Shown here in pieces: positions 1-7,358 of a stretch of DNA of 17,175 nt. A program made the translations under genes and the position numbers. The notes under the pieces were generated by a model. The model saw only the letters and a list, made by a program, of their open reading frames with translations, was not told the DNA's origin and did not search any database. Origin of the DNA: Ruminococcaceae bacterium UBA945 (GTDB lineage Bacteria; Bacillota; Clostridia; Oscillospirales; Acutalibacteraceae); assembly GCA_002293315.1 (NCBI GenBank), contig DBCZ01000072.1, forward strand, positions 13,040-30,214, in the 5' to 3' direction. Numbering within the stretch: position 1 is the stretch's first letter; every line of letters starts with the position of its first letter.

Positions 1-656
1 AAATAGAGGAACGGCCAGTATTGACACAGCGCAAGCGGCACGATAGCCGTGAGGAATATCAGAATCCCCCTGCCGTAAATTGAATAAGGATACTGCCCGA
101 ACTGCCTCGCGCCGTAGACCAGAATATTCATGAACTCAATCCCCTCAATCGTGAAGAAGCTCACAGCGCCGTAGAGAATAAAGACCCCTGAAAAAATCAC
201 GCCGGAGGATAATATCATAAAGATAAGCGTCAGGATTTTATCCGGCGTCCAGTCAATGCCGCTGTTCGGGACTGCATAAGCGAGCACCACGGCGCTTTGA
301 ATCAGCTTGCCGAGCCGCGTGAAATCCATCTTCGTCGCCAGCACCTGAAAGATTATGCCTCTCGGACGCACGAGAATCCTGTCAAACTCGCCGTTGCTTA
401 TCATCTGCGGGAAGTGGTCAAAGCCCCTGACGAACGCCTCGCAGAAGGCATGTCCCATGCCTACAACTGCGAAGCAAATCAGCGCATCTTCGAACGAAAA
501 GCCGTCCACCAGATGAAAGCGCTCAAAGATGATGTACATCGCCGCCACTACAGAAAACGCCACGAAGAATTGCCCGAAAAGCGTCATGACAAAGCTTGCC
601 TTATACTCCATCTGCCCCCTGAGGTGCATTGAGAAATATTTCCTGTATAATCTCAT
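1..656 (-). CDS. ABC-2 type exporter permease, second subunit (3' end outside window)
   Basis: This is an integral membrane subunit of an ABC exporter; 218 codons are visible and the C-terminus lies beyond base 1. The ATG is at 654-656 on the minus strand, one base after the stop of the preceding permease, so the two are translationally coupled. Hydrophobic membrane segments are seen near residues 21-44, 57-72, 142-168 and 196-213. An LVRPRG motif (residues 95-100) matches the VRPADL motif at almost the same place in the partner permease, a feature of the ABC2_membrane_6 / COG3694-COG4587 pair. By family knowledge it pairs with the other permease and the upstream ATPase to form an export channel. 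The substrate cannot be read from sequence. Confidence 0.85.
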   Translation of the reverse strand, partial: MRLYRKYFSMHLRGQMEYKASFVMTLFGQFFVAFSVVAAMYIIFERFHLVDGFSFEDALICFAVVGMGHAFCEAFVRGFDHFPQMISNGEFDRILVRPRGIIFQVLATKMDFTRLGKLIQSAVVLAYAVPNSGIDWTPDKILTLIFMILSSGVIFSGVFILYGAVSFFTIEGIEFMNILVYGARQFGQYPYSIYGRGILIFLTAIVPLALCQYWPFLY

Positions 657-657
657 A

Positions 658-1461
658 TCAGCCTCCTTGAACGACAACTCGTTTCTTCGCATGCCCCATA
701 AGCAGATACCCGCCGCCAATCATCACAGTGCACCAGAAAACCTGTAAAAGTGCGGCGAAAACCATCTCCTGCCCGGCAAGGTTACCCGAATACACGCGCA
801 GGGGTACGTTTTGCATTGACGCAAAGGGTAAAAGCTCAACCACCTGCCTGATTCCGTCAGGGAAGAAGGTCAGCGGCACGAGGCCGCCCACGAGCAGCTC
901 TGACAGCGCAATGCTAATCGAGCGTATGCCTCCGTCTGACATCGTATAAAAAACCGTGATATATTGCAAAATTACGAATGAGGCGGAGCATAGCGTGCCG
1001 AGAATCAGCGTGAGCAAAAACATTATAAAGGCCATAGGAGAGGCAGGCAGGTTCATGCCGAACGGTGCGGGTAAAAGCGCTGCGACAATGAGAATCGGCG
1101 AGCAGCGCAGGAACGCCCCTGCCGTCCGTTTGGCTAAATCCTTTGTCAGCCACATGAAATAAAGGTCTGCGGGGCGCACCATCTCATACGCTATTCCGCC
1201 CTGCTTGATGCTTTCAATGAGCTCTCTGTCATAGGCATATGTCATGAAAAGCACCAAAAACGCCTGCTGAAGCCATATGTATGAAGCAAGCTGCTCATAA
1301 GGCATCGGGATAGAGGAGGGGTCAGAGCGGTAGAACGCCTGAAACATCAGCAGATACATAAAGCCCCACGCAAACTGCGTGGCCAACCCACCGATAGCCG
1401 CCGCGCGATATTGCAGCCCTGCGATGAAACGAATTCTGAAGAAAGATAAATATTTTTTCAT
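658..1461 (-). CDS. ABC-2 type exporter permease, first subunit
   Basis: This 267-residue polytopic membrane protein resembles the ABC2_membrane_6 permease family (COG4587/COG3694 type). Hydrophobic stretches fall near residues 22-42, 60-76, 112-130, 139-172 (probably two passes), 183-200 and 232-255, giving about six membrane segments. The cytoplasmic loop holds the family's VRPADL motif (95-100). The start has a good AAAGGAG ribosome binding site on the minus strand. It lies between the ATPase gene, from which it is separated by 77 bases holding a repeat hairpin, and the second permease gene one base downstream. The three genes have the order ATPase-permease-permease seen in the COG4586/COG4587/COG3694 exporters. 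The substrate is unknown. Confidence 0.88.
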   Translation of the reverse strand: MKKYLSFFRIRFIAGLQYRAAAIGGLATQFAWGFMYLLMFQAFYRSDPSSIPMPYEQLASYIWLQQAFLVLFMTYAYDRELIESIKQGGIAYEMVRPADLYFMWLTKDLAKRTAGAFLRCSPILIVAALLPAPFGMNLPASPMAFIMFLLTLILGTLCSASFVILQYITVFYTMSDGGIRSISIALSELLVGGLVPLTFFPDGIRQVVELLPFASMQNVPLRVYSGNLAGQEMVFAALLQVFWCTVMIGGGYLLMGHAKKRVVVQGG

Positions 1462-1486
1462 ATTGCTCCTTTCTCAGTTACACTTC

Positions 1487-1518
1487 TGTGCGGGCAGGCA
1501 TGGAAACCTGCCCCTACA
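1487..1518. repeat. Dispersed hairpin repeat, GGGCAGG type
   Basis: A perfect 7-bp inverted repeat, GGGCAGG (1492-1498) and CCTGCCC (1507-1513), with an 8-base loop, extended outward by partly paired TGTG and CTACA. The 20 bases TGTGCGGGCAGGCATGGAAA (1487-1506) occur again exactly, in reverse orientation, at 13548-13567. It sits in the gap between the ATPase and permease genes. No T tract follows, so it is not a good terminator, though it could affect mRNA stability between the two cistrons. Confidence 0.75.
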
Positions 1519-1538
1519 TAGAGCCCCATGTTTTGTTC

Positions 1539-2513
1539 TCATATCTCAAACTCTTTATATAGCGAAACCACCACATCGTCGATGGAATTTCCTTCGACAG
1601 ACACATCCTTTATTTCTGCATGCGCCGAAAGCAGAGTTATAGCCTCTGAAACACTGATTATGCTCGTGTCAATCCTGAATACAGTTCTGCCGTCATATTT
1701 CTCAAGCACGGAGATTCCCGCCGTTTCGGCAAAGCCTCCGGCTGTGTAATCAAGCGTCAGCGTTTTATAGGGTGAATTTGTTTTTTTCAACTCGTCGAGC
1801 GAGCCGTCCAGCAAAATCTGCCCCTTGCCGATGAGTAAAATCCGCTCTGTCAGCGCCTCAATGTCGTTCATGTCATGTGTTGTAAGTATTACGGTGGTGC
1901 CGCTTTCCCGGTTGATTTTCTTAATGAAATCCCTCACAGCTATCTTTGAAACGGCGTCAAGACCTATAGTCGGCTCGTCCAGAAAAAGCACCTTCGGGCT
2001 GTGCAGCAGAGAAGCGGCAATCTCACAGCGCATTCTCTGCCCAAGGCTCAGCTGCCTTGCAGGCGTGCGAACTATCTCCGCCAAATCAAGAAGCTCTGTG
2101 AGCTCATCGAGGTTTCTCTTATACTCGGCTTCTTCCACCTTGTAAATATCCCGTATCAATTCAAATGAATCGATTATAGGCACGTCCCACCAAAGCTGAC
2201 TGCGCTGTCCGAAAACCACGCCAATCTGCTGTGAATGCTCTTTTCTGTCCTTCCACGGCACAAGCCCGTTTATTCGGCACTCTCCGCTGTCCGGCGTGAG
2301 AATGCCGCTCATAATCTTTATCGAGCTGCTTTTTCCCGCGCCGTTCGGCCCTATATAGCCTATCATTTCGCCGTCATTAATGGTGAAGCTCACGTCCTTG
2401 AGAGCCTCAATATAAGTGTATTCCCGCCTGAAAAGAGCTTTCGCAGCCTCTTTGAAGCCCGCGTTCCTCTTTGCCACTTTGAAGGTCTTGTTGATTTGCT
2501 TCAGCTCAATCAT
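1539..2513 (-). CDS. ABC exporter ATP-binding protein (COG4586-like)
   Basis: This is the nucleotide-binding subunit that drives the adjacent permeases. The 324-residue product has Walker A GPNGAGKS (55-62), a Q-loop Gln103, the signature LSLGQ (155-159), Walker B VLFLDEP (175-181) and the switch His213. A C-terminal extension of about 90 residues after the ATPase core is typical of COG4586 proteins. The frame stays open upstream to 2624, but the start at 2511-2513 (MIELKQ) is preferred because it has a GAAGGAG ribosome binding site and the upstream residues do not look like the family. It is first in a leftward operon with the two permeases and is divergent from the fatty acid genes. The transported substrate is not known; NatA-like and drug-exporter relatives exist. 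Confidence 0.92.
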   Translation of the reverse strand: MIELKQINKTFKVAKRNAGFKEAAKALFRREYTYIEALKDVSFTINDGEMIGYIGPNGAGKSSSIKIMSGILTPDSGECRINGLVPWKDRKEHSQQIGVVFGQRSQLWWDVPIIDSFELIRDIYKVEEAEYKRNLDELTELLDLAEIVRTPARQLSLGQRMRCEIAASLLHSPKVLFLDEPTIGLDAVSKIAVRDFIKKINRESGTTVILTTHDMNDIEALTERILLIGKGQILLDGSLDELKKTNSPYKTLTLDYTAGGFAETAGISVLEKYDGRTVFRIDTSIISVSEAITLLSAHAEIKDVSVEGNSIDDVVVSLYKEFEI

Positions 2514-2676
2514 AACATTCTCCTTCAGCGAAATATGCGGGAATTCATTGAAACCGCATTTTCCGCGTACGCAAATTTGACCGAACATAAAATCATGCCC
2601 CCGTCTAAGGGGAATAATCCACATTCAGCTAATCGTAAAATTCAATATGAAATCTGCAAGCTTACAGTAATAAATA

Positions 2677-2705
2677 ATTATACCATAATACCAAAATAGT
2701 TTCAA
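2677..2705 (-). promoter_or_regulatory. Probable sigma-A promoter of the ABC exporter operon
   Basis: On the minus strand, TTGAAA (2700-2705) and TATAAT (2677-2682) are separated by 17 bases. The -10 is a perfect match, the -35 matches 4 of 6, and the spacing is optimal. It faces the ATPase gene and predicts a start near 2670. Confidence 0.7.
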
Positions 2706-2737
2706 TGGTTATTTGTAAAATTCCGCGCCGCAAAGAA

Positions 2738-2759
2738 AAAGCCTTGCACAAAAGGCTTT
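2738..2759. promoter_or_regulatory. Inverted repeat at the -35 region of the fab promoter
   Basis: AAAGCCTT (2738-2745) and AAGGCTTT (2752-2759) form a perfect 8-bp inverted repeat with a 6-base centre that overlaps the proposed -35. It could be a protein binding site. Read on the minus strand it also resembles a small terminator, with a run of T after the stem, but no minus-strand gene lies upstream that would need one. Confidence 0.45.
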
Positions 2760-2772
2760 AAAATGGTAAAAT
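2744..2772 (+). promoter_or_regulatory. Probable promoter of the acc-fab operon
   Basis: The -10 box TAAAAT (2767-2772, 5 of 6) lies 17 bases after a weak -35, TTGCAC (2744-2749, 3 of 6). Transcription would start near 2779-2780, about 40 bases before accB. The poor -35 and the overlapping dyads suit a regulated promoter. Confidence 0.5.
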
Positions 2773-2797
2773 ATGCTTAAAATTTTTTGAGTATATT
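2770..2797. promoter_or_regulatory. Candidate operator for the MarR/FabT-like regulator
   Basis: A 28-base imperfect palindrome centred at 2783.5: AATATGCTTAAAA (2770-2782) pairs with TTTTGAGTATATT (2785-2797) at 11 of 13 positions, with two G-T pairs. It overlaps the end of the -10 box and covers the expected start of transcription, where a bound dimer would block RNA polymerase. MarR proteins of fatty acid operons (FabT) bind AT-rich dyads at such places. That the regulator at 11708-12172 binds here is inference; the site is not identical to the streptococcal FabT consensus. Confidence 0.5.
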
Positions 2798-2819
2798 ATT
2801 TTCGACCATGGAGAGAATT

Positions 2820-3257
2820 ATGGATTTGAAGCTTATTAAAGAACTCATGAGGGCGCTTGAGGATTCCTCGCTCGCCTCACTTAAGGTAGAGGAGGGGGAT
2901 TTGAAAATATCTCTCAAAAAATCGTTGCCGCGCGAGGTAATGCAAATCGCCGCGCCGGCTGCTTCGCCGGCTGCTGTACCGACGGAAACAAGCCCGCCTG
3001 CCGAGAGCATGGAGGGCATAGCCGTAGTGAAGGCGCCGCTTGTCGGCACGCTTTACCGCGCAAAGGCGGAGGGCGAGGAGCCGTTCGTCAACGTGGGCGG
3101 CAAGGTCAAGGCAGGCGACGTGCTGTGCCTTATCGAGGCGATGAAGATGTTCAGCGAAATCAAAGCGCCCTGCGACGGCACGGTGACGGCAATCCACTTT
3201 GATAATGGGCAGCTTGCGGAGTTTGACCAAGAACTGATTTACATAAAAGAGGCATAG
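2820..3257 (+). CDS. accB: Biotin carboxyl carrier protein of acetyl-CoA carboxylase
   Basis: AccB carries the biotin that moves CO2 from the biotin carboxylase (AccC) to the carboxyltransferase (AccDA). The 145-residue protein has an N-terminal helix region (1-35), an Ala/Pro-rich linker (about 44-62) and a C-terminal biotinyl domain (about 68-145). The biotin site EAMKM puts the modified lysine at Lys109, about 36 residues from the end as usual. The ATG at 2820 is chosen because it gives the typical MDLKLIKELM start and has GGAGAG upstream; an in-frame ATG at 2787 lies inside the candidate operator and has no good ribosome binding site. It is the first gene of the operon, 8 bases ahead of accC. 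Confidence 0.96.
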   Translation: MDLKLIKELMRALEDSSLASLKVEEGDLKISLKKSLPREVMQIAAPAASPAAVPTETSPPAESMEGIAVVKAPLVGTLYRAKAEGEEPFVNVGGKVKAGDVLCLIEAMKMFSEIKAPCDGTVTAIHFDNGQLAEFDQELIYIKEA

Positions 3258-3265
3258 GAGAAACC

Positions 3266-4642
3266 ATGTTAAAAAAGGTTTTGATTGCGAACAGGGGCGA
3301 AATCGCCGTGCGCATAATAAGAGCCTGCCGCGAGATGAACATAGACACCGTAGCTGTTTATTCCGAAGAGGACAGAGGCGCGTTGTTCACAATTCTCGCG
3401 ACGGAGGCGATTTGTGTCGGTCCTGCCCGCGCGACGGAAAGCTATCTGAATATGGATAATATCCTCTCCGCGGCGGTTAAAACGGGTTGTGATTCCGTGC
3501 ACCCGGGCTTCGGCTTTCTTTCGGAGAACCCGACTTTTGCGCGCAGGGTTAAGGAATGCGGGCTGAAGTTTATCGGTCCGGAGGCAGATGTGATAGAGCG
3601 GCTCGGCAACAAGAGCGCCGCAAGAGAGCTGATGCAGAGATACGCAGTGCCCGTAGTGCCGGGTTCAGACGGTGTCGTGGAGACAACCGAGGAAGCGGCG
3701 GAAACAGCCGAAAAGCTCGGCTACCCGGTTTTAATCAAGGCGTCAAGCGGCGGTGGCGGAAAGGGCATGCGCCTGGCGCATACAGCCGAGGAAATCAAGG
3801 AGGCGTTCGAGACCGCTAAGGCGGAGGCTCTTGCGAATTTCTCGGACGATGACGTATATATCGAAAAGCTAATCGTCAACCCTCGTCATATAGAGGTGCA
3901 GATTTTGGCGGATGAACACGGCAATGTCATTCACCTCGGTGAGAGAGAATGCTCAATTCAGCGCAGAAACCAGAAGCTCATTGAGGAATCCCCCTCGAAG
4001 GCGATAAATGAAGAGCAGCGCAAAAGAATGGGGGAGGCCGCGGTCAACGCCGCCAAAGGTGCGGGCTACACAAACGCGGGCACGGTTGAGTTTGTCCTTG
4101 CGGAAGACGGCAGCTTTTATTTCATTGAGATGAACACCCGCATTCAGGTCGAGCACCCCGTCACGGAGATGGTCACGGGCATAGATATAGTGCGTGAGCA
4201 GCTTCGCATAGCCTCGGGCCTGAAGCTGAAATATACTCAGAGCGACGTGAAAATGAACGGTCACGCGATTGAATGCCGCCTGATAGCGGAAGACCCGGAA
4301 AACAATTTCATGCCATGCCCGGGGAAAATCAACTATCTGCACATACCCGGCGGCTTTGACGTGCGCGTGGATACGGCGCTCTATTCCGGCTGTACAATAA
4401 GCCCGTTCTACGATTCAATGATCGCGAAGATTATCGTTCATGGAGCGACGAGAAACGAGGCACTGCTGCGTATGCGGAGGGTGCTGGAGGAATTCATCGC
4501 GCAGGGCGTCAAGACAAACCTCGGTCTGCTGTACATGATTCTCTACAGCCCCGATTTCATCAAAGGGAAGTACAACACCTCGTTTATAGAAGAGAATCTC
4601 GGCGAGCTGCTCCGGCCGCTTGAAAAAGACAGAATGCTATAG
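3266..4642 (+). CDS. accC: Biotin carboxylase subunit of acetyl-CoA carboxylase
   Basis: AccC uses ATP and bicarbonate to carboxylate the biotin on AccB. The 458 residues match the family length of about 450. The N-terminal domain starts KVLIANRGEIAVRIIRA (4-20). The ATP-grasp domain has the glycine-rich loop GGGGKG (162-167), and the catalytic EMNTRIQVEH segment gives Glu288, Arg292 and Glu296, the same numbers as in E. coli AccC. The C-terminal domain follows from about 330. The ribosome binding site AGGAGA precedes the ATG. The gene lies between accB and accD with gaps of 8 and 7 bases. Confidence 0.97.
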   Translation: MLKKVLIANRGEIAVRIIRACREMNIDTVAVYSEEDRGALFTILATEAICVGPARATESYLNMDNILSAAVKTGCDSVHPGFGFLSENPTFARRVKECGLKFIGPEADVIERLGNKSAARELMQRYAVPVVPGSDGVVETTEEAAETAEKLGYPVLIKASSGGGGKGMRLAHTAEEIKEAFETAKAEALANFSDDDVYIEKLIVNPRHIEVQILADEHGNVIHLGERECSIQRRNQKLIEESPSKAINEEQRKRMGEAAVNAAKGAGYTNAGTVEFVLAEDGSFYFIEMNTRIQVEHPVTEMVTGIDIVREQLRIASGLKLKYTQSDVKMNGHAIECRLIAEDPENNFMPCPGKINYLHIPGGFDVRVDTALYSGCTISPFYDSMIAKIIVHGATRNEALLRMRRVLEEFIAQGVKTNLGLLYMILYSPDFIKGKYNTSFIEENLGELLRPLEKDRML

Positions 4643-4649
4643 GTGATTT

Positions 4650-5540
4650 ATGGATAATAATCAAAACATGGCCAAGGAAAGTGAAATTTTCGAAAGCCGA
4701 AAGATGAAGCTCAATTTGCTCAAGGCTTTCCGCGATGCAACTGCGCGAAAACCCAAGATTGAGGGAGTGGAATGCCCTGCATGCGGTGCGAAAACAGATG
4801 ATGCCGAGCTGCAAAACAGCATGTATATCTGTGAGCATTGCGGGCATTATTTCCCCATGCCGGCGGATAAACGCCTTCAAAGCATTTATGACGACGGAGA
4901 GCATGAGCTGCTTTTCGCGGACATTGAAGCGAAGAACCCTATCGGCTTTCCCGGGTATAAAGTTAAGCTCGGCGAGCTGAAGGCCAAAACAGGCCTTGAC
5001 GACGCCTGCGTCTGCGCAAAGGGAAAAATCGGAGGCCACAGGGCTGTTGCGGTGGTTTTTGATACTCGCTTCCTAATGGGCAGCATGGGCACTGCGGTCG
5101 GCGAAAAGGTGACGCGCGCGGCGGAATATGCCGCGGAGGCGAAGCTTCCGCTCATCGTTTTTGCGTCCAGCGGCGGCGCAAGAATGCAGGAGGGCATTTT
5201 TTCTCTCATGCAAATGGCAAAAACAAGTGCCGCGGTGAAGCGGCATTCGGATAACGGAGGGCTGTTTATTTCTGTCCTCTCACACCCCACGACGGGTGGC
5301 GTGACGGCGAGCTTTGCCTCGCTCGGTGATATTATCCTGGCCGAGCCAAAGGCGCTGATAGGCTTTGCGGGTCCGCGCGTTATAGAGCAGACGATAGGCG
5401 AAAAGCTTCCCGATGGCTTTCAGCTTTCGGAGTTCCAGCTGGAGCACGGCTTCGCTGACGCGGTCATAGAAAGAAAGCAACTGCGTGAAACCCTCGCGCA
5501 GCTCTTGAAGCTTCATAGGAAAGGGGGTGCAAGAAGATGA
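4650..5540 (+). CDS. accD: Acetyl-CoA carboxylase carboxyltransferase, beta subunit
   Basis: AccD joins AccA to form the carboxyltransferase that moves CO2 from biotin to acetyl-CoA, giving malonyl-CoA. The 296-residue protein has an N-terminal four-cysteine zinc ribbon, Cys42/Cys45 and Cys61/Cys64, which in E. coli AccD takes part in nucleic acid binding and control. The crotonase-like core has SSGGARM (173-179) and TTGGVTAS (214-221), motifs of the acyl-CoA oxyanion site. The ATG at 4650 has only a weak AGGTGA ribosome binding site; an in-frame ATG at 4668 is an alternative start and would leave the zinc ribbon intact. The stop overlaps the accA start by four bases (ATGA). Confidence 0.96.
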   Translation: MDNNQNMAKESEIFESRKMKLNLLKAFRDATARKPKIEGVECPACGAKTDDAELQNSMYICEHCGHYFPMPADKRLQSIYDDGEHELLFADIEAKNPIGFPGYKVKLGELKAKTGLDDACVCAKGKIGGHRAVAVVFDTRFLMGSMGTAVGEKVTRAAEYAAEAKLPLIVFASSGGARMQEGIFSLMQMAKTSAAVKRHSDNGGLFISVLSHPTTGGVTASFASLGDIILAEPKALIGFAGPRVIEQTIGEKLPDGFQLSEFQLEHGFADAVIERKQLRETLAQLLKLHRKGGARR

Positions 5541-6373
5541 GGCCGATTTTACCCCGTGGATTATTCCAGGCAAAAGAGAAGAACATCACGCCGCGTGAAA
5601 GAGTTCTCATGGCGAGAAGCCCGCAGCGCCCCAACTTCAAGTTTTACAGTGAGAATCTCTTTGAGGGTTTCTTTGAGGTGCATGGAGACAGGCAATACGG
5701 CGACGACTCAGCCATCTCCTGCGGAATTGCTCTCTTTGAAGGGATTCCCGTCACGGTGGCAGGGCATGTCAAGGGCAGAGATTTAGAAGAAAACGTAGCC
5801 GTGCGCTTCGGAATGCCCAACCCTGAAGGCTACCGCAAATTCCGCCGCGCGGCCTTGCAGGCAGAGAAATTCCACCGGCCGCTGATTACGTTCATAGATA
5901 CACCCGGCGCTTACCCCGGCAAAGAGGCCGAGGCGCGCGGTCAGGGCGAGGCCATTGCGAATTGCCTCTACACTCTGAGTAATCTGAAAACACCCGTCAT
6001 CGCCATAGTTACGGGCGAGGGCGGCTCGGGCGGAGCGCTGGCGCTCGGCGTGGCAGACAGGATAATCATGCTTGAAAACGCCGTCTATTCAATCCTCTCG
6101 CCGGAGGGCTTCGCGACAATCCTCTGGAAAGACGCCAAGCGCAGTGACGAGGCCTGCGAAGTCATGAAGCTCACTGCGCATGACTTATATGAATTCGGCA
6201 TAACGGATGAAATTATTCCCGAGCCTGACGGCGGTGCGGAAAACGACCCCCAAATGATAATCGCGGCACTGCGCGAGGTAATCGCAGAAGAGCTGCGCGT
6301 TCTCATGGAAAAAGACACGGATACGCTTATAGATGAGAGATATGAAAAATTCCGAAAAATAGGCAGAATATAG
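5537..6373 (+). CDS. accA: Acetyl-CoA carboxylase carboxyltransferase, alpha subunit
   Basis: AccA completes the carboxyltransferase with AccD. The 278-residue protein carries DTPGAYPG (121-128), GEGGSGG (160-166) and SPEG (188-191), hallmarks of the alpha subunit's crotonase fold. It is about 40 residues shorter than E. coli AccA (319), mostly because the N-terminal helical region is reduced. The four-base ATGA overlap with accD implies coupled translation and a fixed ratio of the two subunits. A GGGGGTG sequence upstream can act as ribosome binding site. fabH follows after 9 bases. Confidence 0.96.
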   Translation: MRPILPRGLFQAKEKNITPRERVLMARSPQRPNFKFYSENLFEGFFEVHGDRQYGDDSAISCGIALFEGIPVTVAGHVKGRDLEENVAVRFGMPNPEGYRKFRRAALQAEKFHRPLITFIDTPGAYPGKEAEARGQGEAIANCLYTLSNLKTPVIAIVTGEGGSGGALALGVADRIIMLENAVYSILSPEGFATILWKDAKRSDEACEVMKLTAHDLYEFGITDEIIPEPDGGAENDPQMIIAALREVIAEELRVLMEKDTDTLIDERYEKFRKIGRI

Positions 6374-6382
6374 GAGAGAGCA

Positions 6383-7348
6383 ATGGGAATCAAAATTCTG
6401 GGCACGGGCAGCTTCTTACCGCCAACGGCAGTGACAAACGACATGCTCGCAGAGAGAATCGACACCAACGATGAGTGGATTCGCTCCAGAACAGGCATTG
6501 GCTCGCGCCATTTTGCCGACGGTGAGACGAATTTGAGCATGGCCACCATCGCCGCGAACGAGGCTATTCAAACTGCGGGGATAGATAAGGCGGAAATTAA
6601 GCTAGTAATCTTCGCGACGCTCACGGCTGATAATTTCACGCCCTCGATGGCATGCTTGATTCAGCGGGATTTGGCCTTGCCGGAAGATATTCTTGCCTTC
6701 GACCTCAACGCCGCGTGCAGCGGGTTTGTCTATTCGCTCATAACGGCGCGTGCTCTTTTGCAAGGCTCCGGCGGTGCGGCACTGATTATCGGTGCGGAGG
6801 TGATTTCGCGCATTATTGATTTTACTGACAGAAGCACCTGCATTCTCTTCGGTGACGGCGCCGGCGCGGCGGTAATCAAGGCGGATGAAACCAAGGAATT
6901 TTTCTTTTCAACCGGCGCGCGAGGAGACGACGAGGCGCTTGCAAGCCCGTCGGCGATGCTTAACGAAAACCCGTTCGTCAGAAGGGAAGCCGAGGAACCC
7001 GCCTTTCTCAAAATGGCGGGCAGTGACGTTTTTCGCTTTGCTGTGGAGTGTTCGGCGAAAAGCATCACAGAAGTGCTGAATAAAGCCGGCGTTCAGGCGA
7101 GTGAAATAGACTACTTCGTTTTGCATCAGGCGAACGAGAGGATAATCGCCTCAGCGGCGAAAAAGCTTAAGGTTCCCATCGGGAAATTCCCGATGAATAT
7201 AGATAAAACAGGCAATACCTCGGCGGCGAGCATTCCGATTTTGCTTGACGAGATGAATAAGGCAAACAAGCTGAAAGAGGGCGCCAAGGTGGTTATCGCG
7301 GGCTTCGGCGGCGGGCTTACCTACGGCGCAATCTATCTCACAGTATAA
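6383..7348 (+). CDS. fabH: 3-oxoacyl-ACP synthase III
   Basis: FabH starts fatty acid chains by condensing an acyl-CoA primer with malonyl-ACP. The 321-residue thiolase-fold protein has the complete triad: Cys112 in DLNAACSGF, His248 in VLHQANERI and Asn278 in GNTSAAS. The N-terminal GTGSFLPP and DEWIRSRTGI motifs are typical. The C-terminal GFGGGLTYG loop closes the fold. The primer choice (straight or branched) cannot be told from sequence by eye. The ATG has GGAGAGA upstream. It is followed after 10 bases by fabK, with no acyl carrier protein gene between them, unlike the streptococcal order fabH-acpP-fabK. Confidence 0.96.
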   Translation: MGIKILGTGSFLPPTAVTNDMLAERIDTNDEWIRSRTGIGSRHFADGETNLSMATIAANEAIQTAGIDKAEIKLVIFATLTADNFTPSMACLIQRDLALPEDILAFDLNAACSGFVYSLITARALLQGSGGAALIIGAEVISRIIDFTDRSTCILFGDGAGAAVIKADETKEFFFSTGARGDDEALASPSAMLNENPFVRREAEEPAFLKMAGSDVFRFAVECSAKSITEVLNKAGVQASEIDYFVLHQANERIIASAAKKLKVPIGKFPMNIDKTGNTSAASIPILLDEMNKANKLKEGAKVVIAGFGGGLTYGAIYLTV

Positions 7349-7358
7349 GGAGAAAAAC

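Larger units (their letters stand above)
2514..2819. other. Divergent intergenic control region
   Basis: This 306-base AT-rich gap separates the leftward ABC exporter from the rightward fatty acid operon. It holds one promoter for each direction and two inverted repeats on the rightward side, listed separately. The leftward transcript would have a leader of about 155 bases in which I see no convincing riboswitch or terminator fold, only a weak CCCC/GGGG pairing near 2599-2612. No small gene with a ribosome binding site was found. Confidence 0.7.

Noticed and set aside
2514..2670. Possible riboswitch in the leader of the ABC exporter
   Set aside because: No strong or recognisable fold and no terminator or sequestered ribosome binding site could be seen.
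3371..3424. AccC segment DRGALFTILATEAICVGP departs from the common DxDALHVxLADEAVCIGP
   Set aside because: Catalytic ATP-grasp residues are all in place, and similar variants are remembered from other gut Clostridia, so it does not suggest loss of function.
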